From positions 1-30,892 of the forward strand of contig CAYNJF010000027.1 in assembly GCA_964397555.1 (NCBI GenBank): 30,892 nt of DNA, read 5' to 3'. Positions 8,287-17,117 of this stretch are shown here, in pieces; position 1 is the first letter of the stretch; each line of letters opens with the position of its first letter. The notes below the pieces were generated by a model, which saw only the letters and a list, made by a program, of their open reading frames with translations, did not search any database and was not told the origin of the DNA. This DNA comes from CAYNJF01 sp964397555. GTDB taxonomy: Bacteria > Pseudomonadota > Gammaproteobacteria > Berkiellales > Berkiellaceae. A program made the translations under genes and the position numbers.

Positions 8287-9690
8287 ATGAGTGACACAAA
8301 GCGGTTTTTAGGTATTTTCGCCCTTGCGATGATCAATGTGGCTGCGATTGTGTCTCTTCGAAACCTCTCCATCATGGTGGAATTTGGTGCCTCTTGCGTG
8401 GTCTATTATGTCCTAGCGGCGGTGCTCTTTTTCATACCTACGGCTTTAGTCTGCGCCGAGCTTGCCACAGGGTGGCCAAAGTCGGGCGGGGTGTATCGGT
8501 GGGTGGCTGAGGCCTTTGGCCATCCAGTTGGATTCATGGCGGTATGGTTTGCTTGGATGCTCAGTGTGTCTTGGTTTCCTGCGGTGTTGACCTTTACCGC
8601 TTCTTGTCTGGCTTTTGTCATCAATCCTGCGCTTATTGATAATAAGACCTACATGACTGTCGTCATGCTCGTCGTATTCTGGGGAGCAACCTTTGTCAAT
8701 TTTCTTGGAATGAAAGCGTCTTCATGGATTTCATCCATGGGGGTTATCTTAGGTACGCTTGTCCCAGGAGCTTTGATCATTGGTCTTGGATTTTTCTGGC
8801 TGGGGCAGGGTATGGAGCTCAAGGTTGATTTGAGCCTTGCCAGTGCAGTCCCTGATTTTAGCATCGAAGCGTTAATCTTTTTTACGGGCATACTGCTTTC
8901 ATTAGCCGGCATGGAAATGTCTGCTTTCCATGCTGCTGAAGCAGAAAAGCCTAAAAGAAATTACCCCATTTCCATTTTGCTATCAGCCATCATCATACTT
9001 GTGGTATATATCCTTGGCTCTTTGAGCATCGCCTTTGTGGTCTCGCCAAGGGACATCAACCTTTTTGCAGGGCTTATGCAAGCCTTTGATGAGTTCTTTA
9101 AGGCCTTTGGGATCCATGGTTGGATGCCAGTGTTAGCGATTTTGGCGGCTATTGGCTCGCTTGCAGGGATCAACACTTGGATCATTGGGCCAGCAAAAGG
9201 GATATTAGCGTGCGCGGAGTATGGGTTTTTGCCCCCATGGCTCCAAAAAAGAAATAAAAATGGTATCCCAGTAGCCACGTTGTTATTTCAGGCCGTGGTT
9301 GGTTCCTTGCTCACGTTAGTTTTCTTGTTTATGCCGAATGTGAATTCAGCTTTTTGGATCATCACCGCCCTGACTATCCAGTTTGCCATGTTAATGTATT
9401 TGTTGATCTTCTTAAGTGGGATCAAGCTTCGTTACTCACAACCTGAGGTTCACAGAGGTTATAAGGTGCCGGGTGGAAAACTTGGCATGTGGCTTGTTGC
9501 TGGCATGGGATCGGTGACCTCGATTGGTGCCTTTGCGATTGCCTTTATCCCACCAGGGCTTTTTGAAACAGGTTCACTCTTTTTCTACGAAGGGTTTTTA
9601 GTGGGTGGTTTAATCTTATTAACCATCCCCCCCCTGGTATTTATTAAGATCAAACAACCCCACTGGCACTCTCAAGCGTTTGATGAGTAA
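8287..9690 (+). CDS. Amino acid permease, APC superfamily
   Basis: A 467-aa integral membrane protein with about 12 hydrophobic segments. The first is near residues 8-26; the conserved APC helix 2 motif follows near residues 50-75 (ELATGWPKSGGVYRWVAEAFG). The half-broken helix motif near residue 200 (LAGMEMSAFHAAE) and the GPAKGILACAEYGFLPPW stretch near 305 match the glutamate:GABA antiporter/YjeM-like branch, including the family habit of naming amino acids as substrates without specificity. The start (ATG at 8287) has only a weak AGG upstream. Its own promoter is likely, because the ABC operon ends in hairpins 70-100 bases before. In a host-associated bacterium it would import or exchange amino acids; the exact substrate cannot be inferred. 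Confidence 0.88.
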   Translation: MSDTKRFLGIFALAMINVAAIVSLRNLSIMVEFGASCVVYYVLAAVLFFIPTALVCAELATGWPKSGGVYRWVAEAFGHPVGFMAVWFAWMLSVSWFPAVLTFTASCLAFVINPALIDNKTYMTVVMLVVFWGATFVNFLGMKASSWISSMGVILGTLVPGALIIGLGFFWLGQGMELKVDLSLASAVPDFSIEALIFFTGILLSLAGMEMSAFHAAEAEKPKRNYPISILLSAIIILVVYILGSLSIAFVVSPRDINLFAGLMQAFDEFFKAFGIHGWMPVLAILAAIGSLAGINTWIIGPAKGILACAEYGFLPPWLQKRNKNGIPVATLLFQAVVGSLLTLVFLFMPNVNSAFWIITALTIQFAMLMYLLIFLSGIKLRYSQPEVHRGYKVPGGKLGMWLVAGMGSVTSIGAFAIAFIPPGLFETGSLFFYEGFLVGGLILLTIPPLVFIKIKQPHWHSQAFDE

Positions 9691-9720
9691 CTCATCAAAC
9701 GCCTAGGTTGCCCAACCTAG
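9676..9720 (+). terminator. Tandem hairpins at the permease stop codon
   Basis: GCGTTTGATGAG (9676-9687) and CTCATCAAACGC (9691-9702) form a perfect 12-bp stem whose 3-base loop is the TAA stop codon. Immediately after, CTAGGTTG (9703-9710) and CAACCTAG (9713-9720) form a second inverted repeat with a 2-base centre. Only CCTTTAAAA follows, so the T-tract is poor. Likely an end-of-transcript structure. Confidence 0.6.
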
Positions 9721-9827
9721 CCTTTAAAATCACTCGTTCATCTTCATCATAAACAAACCTTATCCTTTGTAGTCCTTATACCCAATGGGGCTTCATTGCT
9801 CGACATCCAGCGGCACCACACTGTTTA

Positions 9828-9850
9828 TGGTTCCAGCGGTCAAGGAACCA
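9828..9850. promoter_or_regulatory. Palindrome 1 upstream of patatin gene (operator-like)
   Basis: TGGTTCC (9828-9834) and GGAACCA (9844-9850) are perfect inverted 7-mers with a 9-base spacer, 53 bases before the ATG at 9903. The layout resembles a dimeric regulator site. The motif CCAGCGG occurs in its left part and again 26 bases upstream (9807-9813). Confidence 0.45.
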
Positions 9851-9859
9851 ATTTAAGCC

Positions 9860-9875
9860 GATATAGTCCTATATC
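9860..9875. promoter_or_regulatory. Palindrome 2 with TATAGT -10 inside (operator-like)
   Basis: GATATAGTCCTATATC is a 7-bp-arm palindrome with a 2-base centre, 27 bases upstream of the ATG. TATAGT (9862-9867) inside it could be the -10 element. No good -35 is seen 16-18 bases upstream. A protein bound here would cover the promoter. Confidence 0.45.
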
Positions 9876-9902
9876 CACCTCGACAAAAAGTGTGTGCTGA
9901 CT

Positions 9903-12900
9903 ATGAACCAAACGGTTGTTTCAAGCTTTATTGAGCCCTCGAACCCTTTTCATTTAAAAGAAGATGTCCAAAAGGACACTCAAGCCCCTAACTTGATGGC
10001 CGAATTTCATGAGCTTCAAACACGCTTTTCTTCCAATCAACGCAAGAAAGCCCGTGAATACACCAATTGGGTATTTGAAGGCGGAGGGGCGAAAGGGATC
10101 GTGTATGTCGGCGCTTTAAAAGCACTAAAAGAAAGGGGGATATCCCCTGAACGGGTTGCAGGGTCCTCTGCGGGGGCCATTATTGCGGTCTGCATCGCCA
10201 TTGGGCACGACGCAGACGAAATCGAGGAAATCCTGAATGAGATGGATTTAACCAGCATGATGGATAATCGAGCAACATGGGATCCCAAAGTCATGAACAT
10301 GGGCGGCGCCAAGATAGGCATTGGGGATGCCATCAACTTATTTCAGAAAAATGGGGTCTTTAAAGGCGAGGAATTCTTAGACTATTCAAGAACGTTGATA
10401 GCAAAAAAACTATCAGCCCAGATTAAGGCTCATTTGAGACAAAGGCACGCACAAATAACCTCGTTGATGCCTGAAGATCAAAAAAGAGCTTACCTGGAGG
10501 ATCAATATGAAAGACTGCTTGAGGAGCTTCAGATTGAAGATCTGGGTCGGATTTCATTTGAGCAGCTGGATGCTCTTTCAAAGCTCGAGAACATGAACAT
10601 CAAAGAGTTGCATATTGTCACGACCAAACTCACCGATGGTTCGTTAAAGGCGTTCAGTGCGAAAACAGATCCGAATATGGAGGTTGCCCTAGCTCTTCGT
10701 ATGTCGATGTCATTCCCCTTTGCTTTCGAGCCAATCCTTTACGAGGGACACTACTACGCGGATGGTGGGATCGCAGATAACATGCCTATGAGCATTTTTG
10801 ATGCCCCAGAGTACTTAACGTCGGGTCTGAATGAGCGTGGGGCCAACCCCAATACCCTTGGGTTTATGGTGGAATCCGAAGAGGAGATCGCACAACGATG
10901 GGGTGAAAAGTCGGCTCCAAGAGAAATGAATCGCAGAAATTTCCTAAAGTGCATTCTAGAGCAGATTCATCGACGCTTTAATACCTTACGAAATAAGTAC
11001 GATACGAACATTATCCAGATTAAAGATGAGGGCATTGGTACCCTTGAGTTCGATCTAAGCGATGAGCGAAAGCAACAGGCGATTAATCAAGGACAGAAAG
11101 TCACCAGCGATTATCTTGAACATTACTCCCAAGATTTGAGTCGACAGTCTCAAGATGACATCGATCCTTATTACCTGTACTTTTCAATGTCAGGTGAGCA
11201 GCTTAAGGCCAATCACCAAGAAATGCTGCAGTTACTTAATGATGTTGAAAAGCTGATAAAGATGCTAGAAGCGGCCGAACAGTACGCGATCAACAGAACG
11301 CTGTTCAATAGCTTCAGCCCAGATGAGATTTCAAAGCTTAAAAAAGAATACGACAAACTTGAAGAGCAACAATACAAGATAAGTCTCATTGAATATGAAA
11401 AACTTGAGGCCGAACGAAAGCTTGCCTTAGTCAAACGTGACATGCATGAGCTTATCGAGCAGTACTGGGCAATACAGACTTTAAAAGATAACTCGTCTGA
11501 TCCGGTGGCTGTCTATGAGGCAAATCATGACAAAATCAAACAAATCGTTTTAGCCACAAAAGAGGCGACCCTCAAAAGGGTCCAACTGGAAGATTCACTA
11601 CAAGAAATCAATGCAAAATTGGACCCGCTTAAAAGTGAGCTTGAGCGCTTGGAGCTTCAATGGCAAGACGAAAAGCATCAAAAATTTTATGAACTACAAG
11701 TTCTCCAAGAGCTTCGAGAAAATGACTATTTGGGCCAAGCAGAAGCACTTAAAAAGAATTGCCTCATTAAGTTTGGCATTTTGATGGAAGCAGCCGAAGA
11801 AAAAGGGGTGAGCTTACTCAACCCCTTTGTGGATCAACCCGAAGTTGAAGAGGAAAAGGCCACCCAAGAGCGTGAGCCTCTCAGTCACTTTCCCGTGACC
11901 ACAGGGGATCATCGTTACGAGTATACCAACCACTTATTGGCCATCAACGACGTTTTAAATCACGGCCCTCATGACGAAATCAACACTCAGAGCAAAGCCG
12001 ACCTCATTCATAACCAATTAACGATTTCTTCTGATGATGAAAAGACCTATGGGCGTTATGCCTCCACTTTTCGGGTCATTGACATTCATTCAGAGGACGA
12101 CGAAGAAGCTCGATTTCATGCGCACCTTCTTAGTCCGACACAATCTCAAATTGATGATCCAACTAAGCTTGATAAAGAAATCATGATGGTCTTTGATGAT
12201 CCCTACACGCACTCAACTTCAAAGTACAAACAGTACTTGAATGTTTATGATCATGCTAGAACCAGAGCTGAGGATTTTGACGCAAGAAAGAAAAGCTTTT
12301 TGAAGCAATTGGAGTGGGCGGTAAATCGTATTGACCCTAAGCAATTAAAACAAGGTGAATCGATAAAACTGACTCTATGTGGGGCCGGGCTAGCTGGATT
12401 AGATGCACAGCTTATGTTGGCAGAAATAGTCCATGCCATGCGTCATGACCCACAAAGCCCTTATCATCGTATTGATACCATCGAGCTTTTAGTCAAAGAT
12501 GAACCCAAAGTTAGCATGGCCGTCAAAGAGCGCTTTCAAGAGGATATGAGGGCAGGGAACTTCAGCAACACACGACTCAGCAGTTATCACGCACGTTCTT
12601 TGACAAGCTTAGGAGGCCTCCAAGCCCAATGTTATCTCGGTGAGACTAGCATGTTCACGAATATGTCCAATGCCATGGATGTTACCATGGATATCCGGGA
12701 TAAGAAACAAAGGCAAACCAAGCATTTATCCAACGCAGATGACGATCAGAAACTATCACGCACCCTCGAACTCGAACATTGGCTCTATCCCAAAGCCATA
12801 TACCGCTGGGGACGTGTGGCGGCCCACAATACCAAAGCATTGCTGAGTGCCATTACCACAACGGCAATTCCCTTGCTTGCCAAGTGCGTCATTGGGGCGG

Positions 12901-15005
12901 CGAAATTCGGCATAAAAGCTGGATTTACGACAGCAAAGTTACCCTTTCGATTCGCCAAAAGTCTCTTTCATTCTATGGGTCGCATCTTCAAAAAGAAGAA
13001 AAAGGCACCTCGATACTCAAATTGGGCTCATGACATTGAACAATTAGAAAATAAAGATGAGCCTCAAGTCGCTGATAGTCCCAGACCTGCCCCATTGTTG
13101 GTGAAAGAGGCCAGTGAGGAACAACGTCTTGCCAGAGAGAAACGACCTCCGGTTGAAAACTTAGTCTTGCATGGGGTAAACGAGCAAGCCTATGCGCATA
13201 TTGGGGCCTTGAAAGCCCTCGAAGAGCATGGGCAACTTAACCATGTGAAGCGAGTGATGGGCAGCTCCATGTCCGGCCCATTACTTGCGTTGCTTGCCGT
13301 TGGGTATTCCGTGGATGACATTGAAAAAATCATGACCCAAGACATCAGCACAAGTGATCTAAGAGATGCGCCAAGCCCTTGGATACCCAGACTATTTAGA
13401 GTTGCAGGTCATGAACTTGGTCTTAAATCAGTCTATGATCTCTTCGTTCATAAGGGGTTGTATAAAGGGGAGGCCTTTGCTGATTTAATGAATGATTTCA
13501 TTAACGCCAAAGTGGAAGAAAAGGTAAAAAGAGAGATTTTGAAGGAGCTTGACCCAACGTTTCTTGAAAACTTTAACGATATTTTTGAGGAGAAAGGTCC
13601 TGAATTTAAAAGTGAGTTTATGGACGAATACCTCAACAAACGTTTTAAAGAACTTTGTTTTAAACTCGGGATTGACGATCCAAGCCATCTTACGTTTTCA
13701 AATCTAAAAGTCCTCAATGAGCGTTTTCCAGCCCTTGATTTTAAAGAGCTAACCTTGACGGGCAGTCGACTCGATGACAATCGGATGTGCTATTTCAATG
13801 CGGATGATCCGATTTATAAAGATATGCCTATCTCAAAAGCCATTCAAATCACGATGTGCATTCCTGGTCTGAACATCCCCTGTACGCATGAGGGGGAAGG
13901 GCTATATGTCAGCGGTGTCGTCACTGATCCATACCCTATTGAGTATTACAACCGATCTGAATTTTTATCTCATGGCCTTGATGAAAGCAATAAAAACCCT
14001 TGTACCTTAGGGTTGATCGTAGGGTCTGAACAAGATATGAATGCAAGATGGGGGAATTATGAAGAGCAAAAAGGACGCCCAGGTATCAGCAAATACGCAG
14101 CGCAAGTGCTCGAGGCTATGCATAAACGCTCTGAAAAAATTATGAAATTTTACCATGAAAACAGTGTTGATATTGTCTGTAAAAAAGGAAATTATGCCTT
14201 TAAAACACTCAGCCAAAAAGACAAAGCGGAAGCTATTCAAGATGGCTACGATGCCTTAAATCAACATTTAAACCTCTACTTTCATCCAGATGCGCTCTAT
14301 GATTCAAAAAAGGACTACAAAAGTGTTCAGCAAAAGTACTATTCCAAAAAGCCACAACAGATGGCGCACATTTTAAAGCATGAACTGCAACCACTCATTG
14401 ATGAATGTAAGCGCCGATTGGATATGGACCGCGATACTTATCTAAAAGCTAAGCTTCGCCAAGAACAAGTTCAAAAGCAAATGCTTGACGTGTTTGAACC
14501 TGCGGATTTAGAGCATGTCGACTTGCGGGATGTCCTACTCACACTAGAGACTGCCATCCGCGATGATGAACAACGTCAAAAGGCATTAAATGATGAGTTA
14601 AAAAATTACCAAGCTAAGATTGAAGGCCACACGAGCGGTAGGAACAAACTATCAACCTTAGAGCTGCAATCCTTAAAAGAAGTTATCCAAAAAAATAAAA
14701 ACATTCAAGCCAATCTTAAATCAAAACAAGGTCAAGATAGGGTGGCGCTCACAGAACTTAAAGCTCGTTTAAATCAAATGGGGCCTCTAACAAAAACTCA
14801 ACAGAAGCTTCTTGATGAATTTAAAGCCAGCAGTAAAACCATCAAGCTTTATGAGGCCTTAGAAAGTCGAGTGGTGAATCTGAACTATGAGAAAAAAGTC
14901 TTATTGGATGCCGTAAGAGCACAAGATGTTGCTTATCACGAGAAGCTAACCGAGGGTGTAGAACAAAGCACCATCTCACCGAGAAGCATGAGTATGGTAA
15001 AGTAG
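9903..15005 (+). CDS. Giant patatin-like phospholipase with a second, degenerate patatin domain; effector candidate
   Basis: A 1700-aa cytosolic-type protein (no signal peptide). Patatin domain 1 (residues ~55-420) is complete: GGGAKG oxyanion loop (60-65), GSSAG with nucleophile Ser89, and DGG with catalytic Asp287; it should hydrolyse phospholipid acyl chains. Residues ~430-620 are coiled coil. Residues ~740-950 hold a Lipase_3-like stretch, LCGAGLAGLDAQ, with Gly where the Ser nucleophile should be. Residues ~970-1040 are hydrophobic/amphipathic then lysine-rich (KKKKK). Patatin domain 2 (~1080-1470) keeps the fold and helical insert, but GGGAKG is replaced by VNEQAY, GSSAG by GSSMS, and the DGG Asp by Ser1337. 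A second coiled-coil region ends the protein. A GTG at 9894 is an alternative start; ATG 9903 is preferred although neither has a Shine-Dalgarno. Multi-domain patatins of Legionella (VipD group) are secreted, so an effector role is inferred. Confidence 0.85.
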   Translation: MNQTVVSSFIEPSNPFHLKEDVQKDTQAPNLMAEFHELQTRFSSNQRKKAREYTNWVFEGGGAKGIVYVGALKALKERGISPERVAGSSAGAIIAVCIAIGHDADEIEEILNEMDLTSMMDNRATWDPKVMNMGGAKIGIGDAINLFQKNGVFKGEEFLDYSRTLIAKKLSAQIKAHLRQRHAQITSLMPEDQKRAYLEDQYERLLEELQIEDLGRISFEQLDALSKLENMNIKELHIVTTKLTDGSLKAFSAKTDPNMEVALALRMSMSFPFAFEPILYEGHYYADGGIADNMPMSIFDAPEYLTSGLNERGANPNTLGFMVESEEEIAQRWGEKSAPREMNRRNFLKCILEQIHRRFNTLRNKYDTNIIQIKDEGIGTLEFDLSDERKQQAINQGQKVTSDYLEHYSQDLSRQSQDDIDPYYLYFSMSGEQLKANHQEMLQLLNDVEKLIKMLEAAEQYAINRTLFNSFSPDEISKLKKEYDKLEEQQYKISLIEYEKLEAERKLALVKRDMHELIEQYWAIQTLKDNSSDPVAVYEANHDKIKQIVLATKEATLKRVQLEDSLQEINAKLDPLKSELERLELQWQDEKHQKFYELQVLQELRENDYLGQAEALKKNCLIKFGILMEAAEEKGVSLLNPFVDQPEVEEEKATQEREPLSHFPVTTGDHRYEYTNHLLAINDVLNHGPHDEINTQSKADLIHNQLTISSDDEKTYGRYASTFRVIDIHSEDDEEARFHAHLLSPTQSQIDDPTKLDKEIMMVFDDPYTHSTSKYKQYLNVYDHARTRAEDFDARKKSFLKQLEWAVNRIDPKQLKQGESIKLTLCGAGLAGLDAQLMLAEIVHAMRHDPQSPYHRIDTIELLVKDEPKVSMAVKERFQEDMRAGNFSNTRLSSYHARSLTSLGGLQAQCYLGETSMFTNMSNAMDVTMDIRDKKQRQTKHLSNADDDQKLSRTLELEHWLYPKAIYRWGRVAAHNTKALLSAITTTAIPLLAKCVIGAAKFGIKAGFTTAKLPFRFAKSLFHSMGRIFKKKKKAPRYSNWAHDIEQLENKDEPQVADSPRPAPLLVKEASEEQRLAREKRPPVENLVLHGVNEQAYAHIGALKALEEHGQLNHVKRVMGSSMSGPLLALLAVGYSVDDIEKIMTQDISTSDLRDAPSPWIPRLFRVAGHELGLKSVYDLFVHKGLYKGEAFADLMNDFINAKVEEKVKREILKELDPTFLENFNDIFEEKGPEFKSEFMDEYLNKRFKELCFKLGIDDPSHLTFSNLKVLNERFPALDFKELTLTGSRLDDNRMCYFNADDPIYKDMPISKAIQITMCIPGLNIPCTHEGEGLYVSGVVTDPYPIEYYNRSEFLSHGLDESNKNPCTLGLIVGSEQDMNARWGNYEEQKGRPGISKYAAQVLEAMHKRSEKIMKFYHENSVDIVCKKGNYAFKTLSQKDKAEAIQDGYDALNQHLNLYFHPDALYDSKKDYKSVQQKYYSKKPQQMAHILKHELQPLIDECKRRLDMDRDTYLKAKLRQEQVQKQMLDVFEPADLEHVDLRDVLLTLETAIRDDEQRQKALNDELKNYQAKIEGHTSGRNKLSTLELQSLKEVIQKNKNIQANLKSKQGQDRVALTELKARLNQMGPLTKTQQKLLDEFKASSKTIKLYEALESRVVNLNYEKKVLLDAVRAQDVAYHEKLTEGVEQSTISPRSMSMVK

Positions 15006-15011
15006 AAGAAT

Positions 15012-15038
15012 AAAACTATGCTGCGCTGCATAGTTTTT
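15012..15038 (+). terminator. Rho-independent terminator of patatin gene
   Basis: AAAACTATGC (15012-15021) pairs with GCATAGTTTT (15028-15037) around a TGCGCT loop and ends in five Ts. It starts 7 bases after the stop codon. Confidence 0.85.
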
Positions 15039-15055
15039 GGGAAAGCAAAGCGGAG

Positions 15056-15061
15056 TACAAT
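15056..15061 (+). promoter_or_regulatory. Possible -10 element of the prp operon
   Basis: TACAAT (5 of 6 to consensus) lies 35 bases before the prpB start, right after the terminator. No good -35 is seen. A small palindrome, CAAGA-TTTG-TCTTG (15065-15078), follows it just before the RBS and could be a regulator site. Confidence 0.3.
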
Positions 15062-15096
15062 AAGCCAAGATTTGTCTTGTAAGGGAGTTAGACAGC

Positions 15097-15981
15097 TTGG
15101 ATCAGATCATACGCCCCTCATTATTTACCTCACTTGATGATGAAACCCCCCTACAAATTGTTGGGGTTACCAATCCTTTAGTGGCATTAATGGCCAAACA
15201 AGTTGGATTTAATGCCATTTATTTATCCGGCGCTGGCATTGCGAATGCCAATTATGGCTTGCCAGACTTGGCCATGACCAATTTAACTCAAGTCGTTCAA
15301 GCGATCAGCGCCATCACGGATGTCGTAGATACCCCTTTGCTAGTTGATGCCGATACAGGCTTTGGTGGGCCATTAAATGCCCATCAGACGGCCAGAGCCT
15401 TTTCTCGAGCTGGGGCAAGTGGTCTGCACATTGAGGATCAAGATTTTAATAAGCGATGTGGTCATCGCGATGGAAAACGATGCATCTCTTCGCAAGACAT
15501 GGTCGCTAAAATCAACGCATGTGTTCAAGGCCGTATGGACGAAAGCTTTATGGTGATTGCAAGAACCGACGCACTGGCTGTAGAAGGGCAAGATAAGGCT
15601 CTTGAACGAGCCAAAGCGTATCAGCAGGCTGGGGCCGATGCTCTATTTTTAGAAGCAGTTACTGACTTAAGTACTTATCAAGTGTTTTCTCAAGCGTTAG
15701 ACATTCCTATTCTTGCTAACATGACCGAGTTTGGAAAAACACCATTAGCGCTCATGAAAGAGCTTGAGACAGTAGGGGTTTCGATGATTTTGCATCCTTT
15801 AAGCGTCTTTCGAGCAATGAACCATGCTGCCCTATCGGCACTGTCTCATTTAAGAGAGCATGGGGATGCGATGGCGCTGCTTGATCAGATGCAAACTCGT
15901 GAAGAGCTGTATAACACCATTCATTACCATCAATTTGAACAACAATTAGACGATTACATCAGTGCAGGAGAGGATTCATGA
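15097..15981 (+). CDS. prpB: 2-methylisocitrate lyase PrpB
   Basis: A 294-aa enzyme of the methylcitrate cycle that cleaves 2-methylisocitrate into pyruvate and succinate. It belongs to the isocitrate lyase/PEP mutase superfamily: VDADTGFGG metal-binding motif near residues 84-92, EDQ near residue 113, and KRCGH near residues 119-123 (KKCGH in E. coli) with the catalytic Cys. Length matches the family (~296 aa). The start is a TTG at 15097, supported by AAGGGAG (15081-15087) at proper spacing and by the family's usual N-terminus. Its stop overlaps the prpC start (ATGA), so it is translationally coupled. First gene of prpBCD; no prpR-type regulator is encoded nearby in the window. Confidence 0.95.
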   Translation: MDQIIRPSLFTSLDDETPLQIVGVTNPLVALMAKQVGFNAIYLSGAGIANANYGLPDLAMTNLTQVVQAISAITDVVDTPLLVDADTGFGGPLNAHQTARAFSRAGASGLHIEDQDFNKRCGHRDGKRCISSQDMVAKINACVQGRMDESFMVIARTDALAVEGQDKALERAKAYQQAGADALFLEAVTDLSTYQVFSQALDIPILANMTEFGKTPLALMKELETVGVSMILHPLSVFRAMNHAALSALSHLREHGDAMALLDQMQTREELYNTIHYHQFEQQLDDYISAGEDS

Positions 15982-17108
15982 GTGAAAAATCTGGGGGTTT
16001 AGCCGGTGTTAGTGCAGGCACGACTGCAATCTGTACCGTGGGCCAACAAGGCGATGGATTGCATTATCGTGGATTTTCGATTGAAGACTTATGCCAAAAA
16101 GCCCAATTTGAAGAAGTTGCTTACTTACTGATTCATGGTGAACTTCCTAATGAGGCTCAGCTCAATCAATACAAAGAAAAGCTTGCCAAAGCAAGACAGT
16201 TACCCGCCTCGTTAAAATCAGTGCTCGAAGACATTCCATCAACGGCACATCCTATGGATGTCTTGCGTACAGTCACCTCATTCATGGGGCACTTGGAGCC
16301 CGAGGCTGAATTCAATAAAGGGCAAGATATTGCTGATCGTTTACTCTCTGTGACGACCTCAGCGTTGGTGTATTGGCATCGATATCACCATAGCGGGGTA
16401 AGAGTTGATTTGACGACTCCGGCCGATTCTTTAGCGGAGTACTTTTTAACCTTGATGCATGGTCCAGATTTTTCAAAATCAAAGCATGCCAACTTAATGA
16501 TTGATGCGATGAATGTTTCGTTGATCTTATACGCAGAGCATGAGTTTAATGCCTCTACGTTTGCATCGAGAGTATGCACGGCGACGATGTCCGATTTTTA
16601 TTCGGCCATATGCGCGGCCATCGGTACACTAAGAGGCCCGCTGCATGGCGGTGCCAATGAGAAGGCCATGTTCTTAATTGAGCAGTACTCAAGCCCAGAT
16701 GCCGCCCAAGAAGGCTTGCTTGAAAAATTAACGAAAAAAGAGCTTGTGATGGGATTTGGTCACCGCGTTTACAAAAAGCGTGATCCTCGCTCTGACGTCA
16801 TTAAAGATAAGGCAAAAAAGCTCACCGATGCAATGGGCGATAAAGTCTTGTTTCCTGTGGCCCAGCGCATTGAAGAAGTCATGTGGGACGAGAAAAAGCT
16901 GTTTCCGAACCTCGACTTTTATAGCGCTATTGCCTATCACATGATGGGGATACCTACGTTAATGTTTACCCCAATCTTCGTGATTTCACGGTTAACTGGC
17001 TGGTCAGCGCATATCCTTGAACAACGATCAAATAATCGTTTAATCCGACCAAGCGCCGAGTATATCGGTCCACAACCACGTGATTATGTGAATATGGCGA
17101 AGCGATAA
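15978..17108 (+). CDS. prpC: 2-methylcitrate synthase PrpC
   Basis: A 376-aa citrate-synthase-fold enzyme that condenses propionyl-CoA with oxaloacetate to 2-methylcitrate. The citrate synthase signature GFGHRVYKKRDPR is present near residues 257-269, with the GPLHGGANE active-site His motif near residues 217-225 and the Asp in the SAIAYHMMGIP region. The short length without the N-terminal extension of GltA, and its position between prpB and prpD, identify it as methylcitrate synthase rather than citrate synthase. AGGAGAGG (15966-15973) precedes the ATG, which overlaps the prpB stop by 4 bases. The next gene starts 9 bases after its stop. Confidence 0.94.
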   Translation: MSEKSGGLAGVSAGTTAICTVGQQGDGLHYRGFSIEDLCQKAQFEEVAYLLIHGELPNEAQLNQYKEKLAKARQLPASLKSVLEDIPSTAHPMDVLRTVTSFMGHLEPEAEFNKGQDIADRLLSVTTSALVYWHRYHHSGVRVDLTTPADSLAEYFLTLMHGPDFSKSKHANLMIDAMNVSLILYAEHEFNASTFASRVCTATMSDFYSAICAAIGTLRGPLHGGANEKAMFLIEQYSSPDAAQEGLLEKLTKKELVMGFGHRVYKKRDPRSDVIKDKAKKLTDAMGDKVLFPVAQRIEEVMWDEKKLFPNLDFYSAIAYHMMGIPTLMFTPIFVISRLTGWSAHILEQRSNNRLIRPSAEYIGPQPRDYVNMAKR

Positions 17109-17117
17109 GGAAGTATT

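Noticed and set aside
8406..9278. Several minus-strand frames inside the amino-acid permease
   Set aside because: Typical shadows of a hydrophobic coding sequence, without RBS or recognisable protein features.
9894..9902. GTG start for the patatin gene three codons before the ATG
   Set aside because: Neither start has a Shine-Dalgarno, and ATG at 9903 is the more usual codon; the difference is three residues.
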